DNA of 64,000 nucleotides from Geobacter sp. Lineage in GTDB: Bacteria; Desulfobacterota; Desulfuromonadia; Geobacterales; Pseudopelobacteraceae. Below, piece by piece: positions 1-9,197 of the stretch. The stretch lies in the NCBI GenBank assembly GCA_003574895.1, contig PJFB01000001.1, positions 496,001 to 560,000 of the forward strand, in the 5' to 3' direction. The translations under genes and the position numbers were made by a program. The notes beneath the pieces are model-generated. The model did no database searches. It was not told the DNA's origin and saw only the letters and a program-made list of their open reading frames with translations. How positions within the stretch are numbered: position 1 is the first letter of the stretch; the number at the start of each line of letters is the position of its first letter.

Positions 1-449
1 TGTTTCAGTGCCATAAACAGCGCAAAACCATGCAACCAGGGACTAGTGTCGCAAAAGTGCCAGAATTCTTCCATCCGTGTTGTCCTGCTGTTGGAGAAGA
101 AGCTGGCGGCAGCCTGCCGCAGCACACTCTGTTTGGCTTCGATTACCCTGGCGAAATCAACACGTTCCTTGGGAAATTGTCCCAAACTGATTTTGTGAGG
201 CAGATCGCCCTCGTTTGCCAATTGCTCAAGGTCTATCAGCAAAGGATTACCGGCAAAAGCCGAAAAAGCAGAATATGGAGAATTGCCGCAAGCCGGCGGT
301 GTTAGGGGCAGAACTTGCCAGAGCGACATGCCCATGCCGGCCAGCAAGTCTATGAATTGCCGCGCATCCCTCCCCAATGTGCCGATACCCTCTGTACCTG
401 GCAGCGATGTAGGGTGCAAGAGGATGCCGCACTTACGTTCGTTTTGCAT
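1..449 (-). CDS. malQ: 4-alpha-glucanotransferase (amylomaltase), N-terminal part only
   Basis: The 149 visible codons are the start of a GH77 amylomaltase, a cytoplasmic enzyme that transfers alpha-1,4-glucan segments between glycogen or maltodextrin chains. Typical family motifs are seen: GILLHPTSLPG at residues 8-18, then WQVLPLTPP, then YSAFAGNPLLIDLE. The ATG at 447-449 is preceded by GGAGGT at a normal distance. The 3' end lies outside the window, so catalytic residues cannot be checked. It is transcribed away from the P-type ATPase gene, which lies upstream on the same strand with a 168-base gap. Identification is confident from motifs; the physiological link to glycogen storage is inference. 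Confidence 0.88.
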   Translation of the reverse strand, partial: MQNERKCGILLHPTSLPGTEGIGTLGRDARQFIDLLAGMGMSLWQVLPLTPPACGNSPYSAFSAFAGNPLLIDLEQLANEGDLPHKISLGQFPKERVDFARVIEAKQSVLRQAAASFFSNSRTTRMEEFWHFCDTSPWLHGFALFMALK

Positions 450-497
450 ATCTACCTCCAACCCCTTTCAGATGTTTGCGGGCGCCTTTGTGTTCAA

Positions 498-525
498 ATA
501 GTATCAGCAATATGAAATTGAACAA
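498..525 (-). promoter_or_regulatory. possible sigma-70 promoter for malQ
   Basis: On the minus strand TTGTTC (520-525) and TACTAT (498-503) are separated by 16 bases, about 50 bases upstream of the malQ start codon, in an AT-rich stretch between the ATPase stop and malQ. Only sequence resemblance supports it. Confidence 0.35.
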
Positions 526-617
526 AATTATATTCGAGTGCCCACCATTGATACCGGCAATTACGTTGACAGGAATCCGACTCGCTGTTTTAAAATCTGG
601 TTGGCAACAGTGGATAT

Positions 618-3278
618 TCAAGCTTGAGCCGCGCGTTTGTCAAACAGCAACTTTACTGTTTCCAGCACCACGAAAACAACCACCCCGGGCATGAGTGCGG
701 CAATGAGCCCATGTCCTAAGAGTGGCGCCGTGCGGAACCAGGGTTGCAAAGCTGGTAGGTAAATCGCCACCCCTTGCAACAACGCAACGCATGCTACCAT
801 GGTCAAAAGTAAAGGATTGGTGAAAAACCCCATGCGGAGGAAGGAGTGTTTGAAAGAACGCAGGGACATGGCCTGGCCGATCTGGGCACATGCCAGAGAG
901 GTAAAGAGGACCGATTGCCAATGTTCCGAGGGATGGATACCTTGATGGTGCCAGAAATACCATGCCACGGCAATGGTCGAAAATCCTATGGTTGAACCGG
1001 TCAGCAGCACGCGCATGATGGTTGCCCGGTCAAAGATGCCGGAGTTTGGCGATATGGGTGGCCGCCCCATTACATCGGGTTCAGGGCGCTCCATGCCCAT
1101 ACCCAGACCAAGCAGCCCGTCGGTAAGGAGATTAAGCCAAAGGAGCTGGAGTGGTGTCAATGGGTTTGGCAGCCCCAGAAAAGGGAGTACCAGTACGGCA
1201 AGGATCTTGCCCAGGTTGCCGGAGACCGAAAAGACGATGAACTTGCGGATATTGTCGTAGATGGTGCGCCCTTCCTCTACGGCTGCCACGATAGTCGCAA
1301 AATTGTCATCCAGCAGCACCATATCGGCAGCCTCCCTGGCAACGTCAGTACCGGCAGCGCCCATGGCCACGCCGATATCGGCTTTTTTCAGTGCCGGTGC
1401 GTCATTTACCCCGTCGCCGGTCATGGCCACCACCGCACCTTGTCGTTGCAACGCCTCCACGATCAGGAGCTTGTGTTCCGGGGATACACGCGCGAACACG
1501 GATACATCGCCAACCCTGGCCGCCAAACCAGTGACCCCCATCTGATCCAGTTCTGCACCGGTCAACACTCCGCCATCATTGTCGATACCAACCTCTTGAG
1601 CAATGGCATTTGCAGTCAACGGGTGGTCTCCGGTGATCATTACCGCGCGGATACCTGCATTTTTGCAGGATGCAACAGCCGTCCGCGCCTCGTCCCGCGG
1701 AGGATCCATCATGGCTGCAAGACCGACCAGGCCCAGCCCTTGCAACTCTTCCTGTGAATTTTGCTTTAGTCCGCAGGCAACAGCCAGCACCCGCCGCCCC
1801 TGAGCTGCCAGATTGTTTGCCTTACCTTCCACAATTCTGCGCAGTTCATTATCTATTGTGCGTCTTTCTGTTGAGTCCAGGAGATGATCACAAAGCTCCA
1901 GCACTGAATCCAGAGCTCCTTTCGCCACCACCAGCTGCTGGCCGGAAATTGGCTTGATTGAAATACCGAGGAGAGCGCAATATTCGGAATCCGTGGGTTC
2001 ATGGATGGTCACCATGCGTTTTACCTTGGAATCAAAGGGAATTTCCGCGACACGCGGCAGATGTGTTTCCAATTCATAGCGAAAAACACCCTCACCAGCC
2101 CCCGCAACCAGCAGCGCAGTTTCGGTCGGATCACCGATCGCTTCCTCCCCTGCCCTTTTTAATACAGCGTCATTACAAAGACATAGAGCAGTAAGCAGTA
2201 AATTATGTTCCCGCTCGATCGTAGTACCGGATGAAAATATCTCGCCCGTTGTGAGCAGTTCTGTCACGGCCATACGGTTTTGGGTTAGTGTGCCGGTTTT
2301 GTCGCTGCAGATCACTGTTACCGAACCAAGGGTCTCGACAGCCGGCAGCTTTCTTATCAGCGCTCTCTTCCTCAACATACGTTGGGCACCGATGGCCAAG
2401 GTGATGGTCACAACCGCTGGCAACCCCTCCGGGATGGCGGCCACAGCTACGCTGACCGCGGTCATCAGCATCTCGCGTAAATCCTCGCCCCTCAGTATTC
2501 CCAACGCGAATATCAGGGCGGCAATGGCCACGGAAAGAACCGCCAGGATTTTGCCGAGTTGAGCCAACCTGCGCTGGAGTGGCGTCAATTCCGTTGTAAC
2601 CTGTTGAAGAAGTTCGGCAATGCGCCCCAGTTCGGTACCCATGCCGGTGGCCACTACCAGGGCAACTCCTCTGCCATATGAAACCATGGTCCCCATATAG
2701 AGCATGTTACAACGGTCACCGATGGAAAGGTTTTTGCCCACGAGCGCTGCAACGGATTTCTCCGCCTCGGCCGCCTCCCCGGTCAGAAGTGATTCCTGGG
2801 CACGAAGGGAAAAAGATTCTATGATGCGGCAATCCGCTGGCACCAGATTCCCTGATTCCAAAAGAACGATGTCTCCAGGCACAAGTTCTATAGCGGAGAT
2901 TTCAATGATTATGCCTCCCCTGCGTACCCTGACCCCAGGAACAGCCAGCTTCTTCAGGGCGCGCATGGCACGTTCGGCCCGGAATTCCTGGAAGAAGCCC
3001 AGCAGGGCAAATAGGACCACGATTGCCAGGATTGTGACCATATCCTTGAAGGCGCCGACAACAGCTGAGAGGACGGCAGCTGCAATCAGGATCAGCGCCA
3101 TGGTGGAGGTGAACTGCTCCCAAAGGATATGCCAGGGCGAAGTGCCACCCCGGTCATACAGTTCATTGCGGCCATGGTTGGCCAGACGGTTGGCGGCATC
3201 GGCCAAAGATAAGCCTGTTGAGGGATTGGAATCCAGATCGGCCAGACAGTCGGAGATATCGCGTAGGTGCCAGTCCAT
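618..3278 (-). CDS. calcium-type P-type cation-transporting ATPase
   Basis: 886-residue P2A-like ATPase of the PacL/PMR1/SERCA group, predicted to export Ca2+ or another divalent cation across the inner membrane. Seen: N-terminal cation-ATPase domain, TGEA actuator motif (166-169), IPEGLP in M4 (282-287), phosphorylated Asp326 in DKTGT, GDGVND hinge (621-626), and NLLTDG in M6 (716-721), followed by a C-terminal membrane domain. IPEGLP and N...TD match calcium ligands of SERCA. The M5 position that holds Glu771 in SERCA appears to be Lys691 (SGNLGK), so the site I geometry is probably absent and ion specificity is uncertain. The gene begins directly after the stop of the upstream membrane-protein gene, which suggests co-transcription. 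Confidence 0.9.
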   Translation of the reverse strand: MDWHLRDISDCLADLDSNPSTGLSLADAANRLANHGRNELYDRGGTSPWHILWEQFTSTMALILIAAAVLSAVVGAFKDMVTILAIVVLFALLGFFQEFRAERAMRALKKLAVPGVRVRRGGIIIEISAIELVPGDIVLLESGNLVPADCRIIESFSLRAQESLLTGEAAEAEKSVAALVGKNLSIGDRCNMLYMGTMVSYGRGVALVVATGMGTELGRIAELLQQVTTELTPLQRRLAQLGKILAVLSVAIAALIFALGILRGEDLREMLMTAVSVAVAAIPEGLPAVVTITLAIGAQRMLRKRALIRKLPAVETLGSVTVICSDKTGTLTQNRMAVTELLTTGEIFSSGTTIEREHNLLLTALCLCNDAVLKRAGEEAIGDPTETALLVAGAGEGVFRYELETHLPRVAEIPFDSKVKRMVTIHEPTDSEYCALLGISIKPISGQQLVVAKGALDSVLELCDHLLDSTERRTIDNELRRIVEGKANNLAAQGRRVLAVACGLKQNSQEELQGLGLVGLAAMMDPPRDEARTAVASCKNAGIRAVMITGDHPLTANAIAQEVGIDNDGGVLTGAELDQMGVTGLAARVGDVSVFARVSPEHKLLIVEALQRQGAVVAMTGDGVNDAPALKKADIGVAMGAAGTDVAREAADMVLLDDNFATIVAAVEEGRTIYDNIRKFIVFSVSGNLGKILAVLVLPFLGLPNPLTPLQLLWLNLLTDGLLGLGMGMERPEPDVMGRPPISPNSGIFDRATIMRVLLTGSTIGFSTIAVAWYFWHHQGIHPSEHWQSVLFTSLACAQIGQAMSLRSFKHSFLRMGFFTNPLLLTMVACVALLQGVAIYLPALQPWFRTAPLLGHGLIAALMPGVVVFVVLETVKLLFDKRAAQA

Positions 3279-4022
3279 TCAGTACACGGTCGGGTCGGGT
3301 TTTTCCTGCATGGGGTTGAGACGTACAGCAAGGGAGAAAAGATAGGGGTAATCCTGTTTCAGATGTTTCATATACAGCACCCACTCCCGGGACAGATAGC
3401 CATAAGCGCGCTTTATATCACCATTGATGTGGTCGATATCGGTTTTAGACATATCATCCAATGATTCGCGGGCCGCCAACTCCTCAACCAGGTGGAACAC
3501 GGCCCAAAGCAGGTCTGTAAACTCCTCGTGTTCCAACAGGCTCTGGTTCTCCAGCAACCCTACCAGAAAACCACGCTTGGAAATCAGGAGATTTTTGAGA
3601 TTTTGCCTGCTTCGGCCCGAACAGTCAATATCGGGATCGAGGTTCTGCAAATAAGCCAGAGCGCGCCGGAAATCTCCGTCTTTCCATTGACCGGTGACTT
3701 GCAACTCGTGACGCAGGTCAGCGCCCATGGCAATACACTTGGAAAGTTCACTAAGCAGGCCATTACCAACCTCGCTGAAGAAAACGCCGATGACCATGTT
3801 CAGTTTGCGCATGATGGTCTGGCGTTCCCGTTCCCTCATGATTTGTTCAACCATCAGTGTCACAAATATTACATAAACAGGTAAAAAAGCAAGGTTGCCC
3901 AAAAAACTCGAAGCAATATCCCTGGCATTGTTAATAATCAGATAATCCGCCAGGTAGAGAATAATAGATACTATCGCCAAAACTACCAGCATGAGGTGCT
4001 TTTTCAGGAATTGAAGATTCAT
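3279..4022 (-). CDS. membrane protein of unknown function with two N-terminal transmembrane segments
   Basis: 247-residue protein that I do not recognise as a named family. Two hydrophobic segments at about residues 9-28 and 38-62 are followed by a charged, mainly helical cytosolic region of about 180 residues with little low complexity. Its stop codon abuts the ATG of the P-type ATPase with no spacer, and the permease gene lies 22 bases upstream, so it probably belongs to one transcript with them. The tight pairing with the ATPase suggests a related membrane role, but that is inference. The start ATG at 4022 follows AAGGA. Confidence 0.75.
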   Translation of the reverse strand: MNLQFLKKHLMLVVLAIVSIILYLADYLIINNARDIASSFLGNLAFLPVYVIFVTLMVEQIMRERERQTIMRKLNMVIGVFFSEVGNGLLSELSKCIAMGADLRHELQVTGQWKDGDFRRALAYLQNLDPDIDCSGRSRQNLKNLLISKRGFLVGLLENQSLLEHEEFTDLLWAVFHLVEELAARESLDDMSKTDIDHINGDIKRAYGYLSREWVLYMKHLKQDYPYLFSLAVRLNPMQEKPDPTVY

Positions 4023-4044
4023 TTAGATACTCCAAGGAAAAAAA

Positions 4045-5211
4045 TCAGGTTTCCCGCAGGGCATCGACAATTTTGAGCCGACTGGCACGGATGGCCGGAA
4101 TAACACCACCTACCAACCCCATCAGCAAAGAAAAAACTATCGATTTGGCAGCGATCTCAAACGTCAGCGTAAATGAAAACGCCAGTTCGGAAAAAGTCTG
4201 CCAGTTCATTGTCGATATGGTGATAAGTTGCATGAAAGAGGCAAAAAAGAGTCCGGAGATTCCGCCGATAAGCCCCAACAGCAACGCCTCCATCATAAAT
4301 GCGGCCAGGATGCTGGTGCTTCTGAAACCCAGCGCCCGCAGGGTTCCGATCTCCTTGACGCGATTGGCGACAGCGGCATACATGGTGATCATGGCGCCAA
4401 TGACAGCTCCCAGCGAGAAGATCACCGTCAAAGAAAGCCCCAAAATACGCAGGAATTTGGCCATGGCCTCTGATTGGTCGCGGTAGTATTGAGTTTCCCG
4501 CCGTACGTCCAGGGTCAGACGGGGGTCGTTATCCAACTGTTCCTTGACTGCTGTAAAATCATTCACACTGCGCATCTTGAAGGTAACAGATGAGTAGACA
4601 GGGCGTCGGAAAGCCTGCATCAACTGGATGGCATCCCCCCATATTTCCGAACTAAAACCGGTTGCGCCAGCGTCAAAGATTCCCACAACTGTCCAGTTGC
4701 GCATGCCAAAGTGCAGAGTCTCGCCAATACCGCCACCATTGAAACGCTTTGCAATACTGTTGCCGGCCATGATCTCGGAAGATCCTGGGTGCGGCATGCG
4801 TCCTTCGATAAGTCGTACTTGCGGCCTCAAAGCAAGCGATGCCGGCCCGATTCCTCGAATGACCACGTTGGCCGGCTTGTCGCTGCCGCGCTTGGTAAGA
4901 CTGATTAGAACCACCAATTCCTTTGCCACCAGAGGCACACCGTTGTTTCCGGTCGCAATTAGCGGAAGGCTCTCCACGATTGAGGCCTGGGAGTGATCCA
5001 CTCCGCTTTGAACCTCCGAATTAGCTGCCTTGCGGGTGACTATGACGTTGTCGTCGGAGCCGGTTTCTTCCAATGTTTTTTCCAAACCTGCCGACAACAT
5101 CAGGATCGATGCGAATACAAACACTACCAGGGCCATGCCGGATGCCGTCAGAAACGTGGTGAGACGACGGGTAAACAAATTTCTAAAACTGTAAGATAGT
5201 GGAATTCGCAT
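4045..5211 (-). CDS. ABC transporter permease, FtsX/MacB-like
   Basis: 388-residue integral membrane protein with the MacB/LolE layout: an N-terminal transmembrane helix (SYSFRNLFTRRLTTFLT region), a periplasmic MacB-PCD-like domain of about 200 residues, then an FtsX domain with three C-terminal helices ending in PAIRASRLKIVDALRET. Such permeases work with a LolD/MacB-type ATPase in lipoprotein trafficking, export or envelope stress. No ATPase gene is adjacent, so it may use a partner encoded elsewhere. I place the start at ATG 5209-5211, two bases after the pilS stop; a TTG at 5244 would extend it into pilS without a better ribosome site. Confidence 0.82.
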   Translation of the reverse strand: MRIPLSYSFRNLFTRRLTTFLTASGMALVVFVFASILMLSAGLEKTLEETGSDDNVIVTRKAANSEVQSGVDHSQASIVESLPLIATGNNGVPLVAKELVVLISLTKRGSDKPANVVIRGIGPASLALRPQVRLIEGRMPHPGSSEIMAGNSIAKRFNGGGIGETLHFGMRNWTVVGIFDAGATGFSSEIWGDAIQLMQAFRRPVYSSVTFKMRSVNDFTAVKEQLDNDPRLTLDVRRETQYYRDQSEAMAKFLRILGLSLTVIFSLGAVIGAMITMYAAVANRVKEIGTLRALGFRSTSILAAFMMEALLLGLIGGISGLFFASFMQLITISTMNWQTFSELAFSFTLTFEIAAKSIVFSLLMGLVGGVIPAIRASRLKIVDALRET

Positions 5212-5213
5212 GC

Positions 5214-6845
5214 TCAAGTCGGAAGCATGATAGTAAAACGGCAACCGCCGTCGAGTGGCGATTCGGCCGAAACGGTGCCACCATGGGCCTCGATTATGCG
5301 GTAGGTAATGGCCAGCCCCAATCCAGTGCCATCCGGTTTAGTGGTCCAGAAGGGTTCAAACAGGTGCGTTGCCGTATCCGGATTGATTCCGATCCCGGTG
5401 TCGGTCACCGTGATGACAGCGACCGGCGCCTTTTTGAATCCTTCGGCTCCGCTCAACAAGAAGTGCGCTTCCAGCTCGACCCTTCCGCCATCTGGCATGG
5501 CATCAGCGGCGTTGTTAAGCAGATTTAAAAAAACCTGTTTCAATTGATTGGCATCAGCCTGCACAACCATATGTGCCGGAACGAGATTATTTATGGATAT
5601 TTTGCTGAAATGATTGTCAGATGCAAGAAGCAGGACGATTTCATCAAAAAATGGACGCAACTCGATGCGCGTTTTCTGTGGGAAAGCAGGTCTGGCGTAT
5701 GCCAGGAATTCGGTTATGAGGGTGTTCAGCCTGTCTGCCTCGCGCAGTACGATTGTCAGCAAACGCCGGTCGCTTTCGGCAATTGAGCCCTGTTCGGCCA
5801 GTAGTTGAACGGATCCACTCATGGCCGCCAGGGGATTACGTATTTCGTGTGCCATCCTGGCGGATATCTCGCCCAGTGCGGCAAGCCTGTCAGCCCTTTT
5901 AAGGGCAGCCTCCATCAGCTTCATCGATGTCAGATCCTTGAAATTGAGGATGACACCATCCGGTTTGCCATGAAGGTCGATAAATGGCACTGCATTGTAG
6001 CCAAGGGTCATTTTTTCGCCATGTTGGGAATTGTATTCGAATTCTCCGGCATCGAACATACCTGCATTCAAATCAACGGTAGCCAAGGCGGGAAACACTT
6101 TATTTAGCGGCGTATCGTAAACATCGGCTTGAGACCTTCCGGTCAATTCTTCCGCGTAACGATTGAAGACCCGTATATGTCCACGGGGAGTGATGGTCAA
6201 AAGCCCGCTTTCCAGGTTGGCGACAATGGACGAATTCAGTCGATGCAATTCTTCATAGTCAATGGTCTTATCCCTTAGAGCATCCTCGCTTTCGCGGGCG
6301 CGCTCATACAGATAGCCGGTTAGGAAGGCAGTGAAGTAAAAACCAATCAGATTGAGAAAAATAGTATAAAAAACGTGCGATGCCCCCATTTGCAGGGCAT
6401 CGGCCTGGCTCAAGCCGATGGATGACAACATCCCGAAATACTGGAAGTCCAGGATCGCACCGTAAAGGATGCCGCACAAAGAGGCGGTGTAGAGCGCGTC
6501 TTTACGCCCAAGCAGGACACCGGCATTCATGATGGACAGAAGGTAGAGGAATGAATAGGGGCTGAGCACGCCGCCGGTGAAGAGCAGCAGTACTGTTACA
6601 AAAAGGAGATCCCAGATGGTTTGCAGATAGGTGATGAACTGGCGGAACTTTTGTATTTTAAGAGCAAAATGGGAAACAACCGAGAAGATGAACGAAAACG
6701 TCACCAGCCTGACCAAACCGCTCTCCAGGTGGTCGGCTGCTGCAGTGGGGTTCTGGAAACTCATCAGAACCGTGGAGGCAAGGAATAGAAAAGATACAAC
6801 TATCCTGGCATATATGAAGATCCTGAGTCTTCGTTCAGGACCCAT
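5214..6845 (-). CDS. pilS: PilS-like sensor histidine kinase
   Basis: 543-residue membrane-bound kinase. About six hydrophobic segments fill residues 10-180, followed by a PAS domain (about 200-300), HisKA with phospho-accepting His333 in MAHEIRNPLA, and a HATPase domain with the N box (NLLNNAADAMP), DTGIGI and GTGLGLA. The architecture and its place directly after pilB-pilT-pilC match PilS, which senses PilA in the membrane and phosphorylates the sigma-54 activator PilR. No pilR follows: the next gene is an FtsX-like permease. It begins two bases after pilC on the same strand. An NtrB-like kinase of other specificity is the main alternative. Confidence 0.85.
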   Translation of the reverse strand: MGPERRLRIFIYARIVVSFLFLASTVLMSFQNPTAAADHLESGLVRLVTFSFIFSVVSHFALKIQKFRQFITYLQTIWDLLFVTVLLLFTGGVLSPYSFLYLLSIMNAGVLLGRKDALYTASLCGILYGAILDFQYFGMLSSIGLSQADALQMGASHVFYTIFLNLIGFYFTAFLTGYLYERARESEDALRDKTIDYEELHRLNSSIVANLESGLLTITPRGHIRVFNRYAEELTGRSQADVYDTPLNKVFPALATVDLNAGMFDAGEFEYNSQHGEKMTLGYNAVPFIDLHGKPDGVILNFKDLTSMKLMEAALKRADRLAALGEISARMAHEIRNPLAAMSGSVQLLAEQGSIAESDRRLLTIVLREADRLNTLITEFLAYARPAFPQKTRIELRPFFDEIVLLLASDNHFSKISINNLVPAHMVVQADANQLKQVFLNLLNNAADAMPDGGRVELEAHFLLSGAEGFKKAPVAVITVTDTGIGINPDTATHLFEPFWTTKPDGTGLGLAITYRIIEAHGGTVSAESPLDGGCRFTIMLPT

Positions 6846-6847
6846 GC

Positions 6848-8065
6848 CTACCCGCCAACGGCCCCCGCCAGTTTGAAGATCGGCAGGTACATGGCAACTA
6901 CAAGGCCGCCGACCGTAGTGCCCAGGAAGACCATCAACAGAGGCTCCATCATGGAGGTCATGGCTGCGACGGCGTCATCAACTTCATCATCATAAAAATC
7001 CGCAATCTTGTTCAACATGGCATCCATGGCCCCGGTAGCCTCGCCGACCGAGATCATCTGAACGACCATGGGCGGGAAAACGCCACAGGCAGCCAGAGGT
7101 TCCGCCATGGTCTTGCCTTCGGAAATTGCCTGGCGCACCCCGTAGATAGCCTCCTCAACAATCTTGTTGCCGGCGGTTTTGGCGACTATCTCAAGGCCGT
7201 CCATGATTGGCACCCCGGAACTGACCATGGTGCCGAGCGTGCGGGTGAACTTGGCTACCGATACCTTGCGGATCAGGGGCCCGGCAATGGGAGCCTTCAG
7301 CGCCCAACGATCGATGTTCTTTTGCCCGCCTTGGGTGGCATAATACTTTTTTATGGCTGTGATGATGCCGAAGATCAAGGCGATGATGACAATCAGGTAT
7401 TTCACCAGAAAGTTGCTGAGGGCAATGACAAATTTGGTCGGCGCCGGCAGCTCGCCGCCAAAATCGGCAAACATCTTGGCAAAAGTCGGGATGACGAAGA
7501 TCAGGATCACGCCCACTACGACTACAGCAATGGACATGATGGTGATCGGATAAACCATGGCCCCTTTGATTTGTTTTTTCAGTTTTTGGGCTTTTTCTAT
7601 ATAGGCTGCCAAGCGCTGCAGAATCGTGTCGAGAATACCGCCTACCTCGCCTGCAGCCACTAGGTTCACGTATAATTGATCAAAGGCCTTTGGGTGTTTG
7701 CCCAGGGCGTCGGCAAAGGTGGAACCGCTCTCAACGCTCTCCTTAACCTTGAAGAGGATGGCCTGGAAAGCCTTGTTTTCCTGCTGTGCCGCCAGGATCT
7801 CGAGACATTGGACCAAGGGCAGACCAGAGTCGATCATGGTGGCAAACTGGCGGGTAAAAATGACCAGATCCTTGCTTTCTATCTTGCCGCCACCCCCGAA
7901 CTTGGGCAAGTTTATAGAGATTCCCTTGGCAGGTTCCTTGATGGATATGTTGGTAAAGCCGTATCTTTTTAACTGTGCTTCAACCATATCCGCAGTGGCG
8001 GCCTCGATAACGCCTTTTTGAACGCCACCGGTTTTGGTCCTGGCTTCCCAGTTGTATTTCGGCAT
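6848..8065 (-). CDS. pilC: type IV pilus inner-membrane platform protein PilC
   Basis: 405-residue T2SSF-family protein of normal length. It has two homologous T2SSF domains (about residues 68-190 and 270-392), each preceding membrane helices; hydrophobic segments near 170-190, 215-240 and 375-398 fit the three-helix PilC topology. It couples the cytoplasmic motors PilB and PilT to pilin polymerisation in the inner membrane. The start ATG at 8065 has GGAGAA upstream. It sits 21 bases after pilT and two bases before pilS in one unit. Confidence 0.95.
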   Translation of the reverse strand: MPKYNWEARTKTGGVQKGVIEAATADMVEAQLKRYGFTNISIKEPAKGISINLPKFGGGGKIESKDLVIFTRQFATMIDSGLPLVQCLEILAAQQENKAFQAILFKVKESVESGSTFADALGKHPKAFDQLYVNLVAAGEVGGILDTILQRLAAYIEKAQKLKKQIKGAMVYPITIMSIAVVVVGVILIFVIPTFAKMFADFGGELPAPTKFVIALSNFLVKYLIVIIALIFGIITAIKKYYATQGGQKNIDRWALKAPIAGPLIRKVSVAKFTRTLGTMVSSGVPIMDGLEIVAKTAGNKIVEEAIYGVRQAISEGKTMAEPLAACGVFPPMVVQMISVGEATGAMDAMLNKIADFYDDEVDDAVAAMTSMMEPLLMVFLGTTVGGLVVAMYLPIFKLAGAVGG

Positions 8066-8086
8066 TGCTGTTCTCCTTGGTTATGG

Positions 8087-9184
8087 TCAGCGAACCGGCG
8101 GTCTGCGCTGCATGCCCATAGACGGATTGCTTATCATCTGTTTAAGCTCTTCAGGATCCTGCGATCTGCCCAGCGCTTCTTCAAGCGATATCAAACGTTT
8201 CTGAAAAAGGGACAGGAGAGACTGATTCATTGTCTGCATGCCGAATTTATCCTGGCCAACCTGCATCTGGGAATATATCTGATGTACCTTGTCCTCGCGG
8301 ATCAGGTTGCGGATGGCGGCGTTCGGCACCATGATCTCGAGGGACAGGGCTCTGCCCTTGGAGTTCATCTTGGGAATCAGGTTCTGAGACATAACCCCTT
8401 CCAGAACAAACGAGAGTTGGGCCCTGATCTGGGTCTGCTGATAAGGCGGGAAAACGTCCACAATACGGTTGATGGTCTGGACACAGGAATTGGTGTGCAG
8501 TGTTGCAAGACACAGGTGGCCGGTCTCTGAAAGTGTCAGTGCCGCCTCGATGGTTTCAAGGTCACGTAACTCTCCTACCAACACCACGTCAGGGTCTTGG
8601 CGCAGCACGTATTTCAGGGCATTTTTGAACCCTTTGGTATCCGCGCCAACCTCACGCTGATTGACAAGGCACCCCTTGTGGGGATGTAGATACTCTATCG
8701 GATCTTCGATGGTGACGATATGTTCGCGGCGGTTGATATTGATATAATCGATCATTGAGGCAAGGGTCGTGGATTTGCCGCTGCCGGTGGGACCGGTAAC
8801 CAGGATCAGGCCACGCGGCTTGGCGCACAATTCCACTACCACCGGCGGAAGACCAAGTTCCTCGAAGGTCAGGATTTTGTATGGAATTACCCTGAAAACG
8901 CCGGCAACAGCACCGCGCTGTATAAAAACATTGCCCCTGAAACGGGATAGCCCCTTGACTCCGAAGGAGAGATCGAGCTCGTTTTCTTCCTCGAATTTGT
9001 GTTTTTGAGCTTCGGTCAGCACACTGTAGCAGAGCTGTTTGGTTTCAACCTGGTTCAGTGGAGGAAAATCCAGGGCCGTCAACTTGCCATCCACCCGGAT
9101 TTGCGGGGGGGTATTGGTGGTGACATGTAGGTCTGAACCATTGGATTCAACGAGTATCTTGAGCAGTTGATGGAGATTTACCAT
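8087..9184 (-). CDS. pilT: type IV pilus retraction ATPase PilT
   Basis: 365-residue GSPII_E hexameric ATPase of PilT length, lacking the long N-terminal domains of PilB. Walker A is GPTGSGKST (131-139), followed by the Asp box, Walker B with GELRDLETIEAAL, and the His box in LATLHTN. It depolymerises pili to power retraction and twitching motility. The C-terminus ends in an unusual short tail MQRRPPVR instead of a longer helix. It is 13 bases downstream of pilB on the same strand, as in Geobacter pilus clusters. Confidence 0.95.
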   Translation of the reverse strand: MVNLHQLLKILVESNGSDLHVTTNTPPQIRVDGKLTALDFPPLNQVETKQLCYSVLTEAQKHKFEEENELDLSFGVKGLSRFRGNVFIQRGAVAGVFRVIPYKILTFEELGLPPVVVELCAKPRGLILVTGPTGSGKSTTLASMIDYININRREHIVTIEDPIEYLHPHKGCLVNQREVGADTKGFKNALKYVLRQDPDVVLVGELRDLETIEAALTLSETGHLCLATLHTNSCVQTINRIVDVFPPYQQTQIRAQLSFVLEGVMSQNLIPKMNSKGRALSLEIMVPNAAIRNLIREDKVHQIYSQMQVGQDKFGMQTMNQSLLSLFQKRLISLEEALGRSQDPEELKQMISNPSMGMQRRPPVR

Positions 9185-9197
9185 GATGTGATTCCCC

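Noticed and set aside
433-621. 62-codon frame upstream of malQ
   Set aside because: It overlaps the malQ start in another frame and has no ribosome site.
2704-3345. 213-codon open frame on the plus strand
   Set aside because: It is antisense to the conserved 5' part of the P-type ATPase and shows no protein-like pattern or ribosome site.
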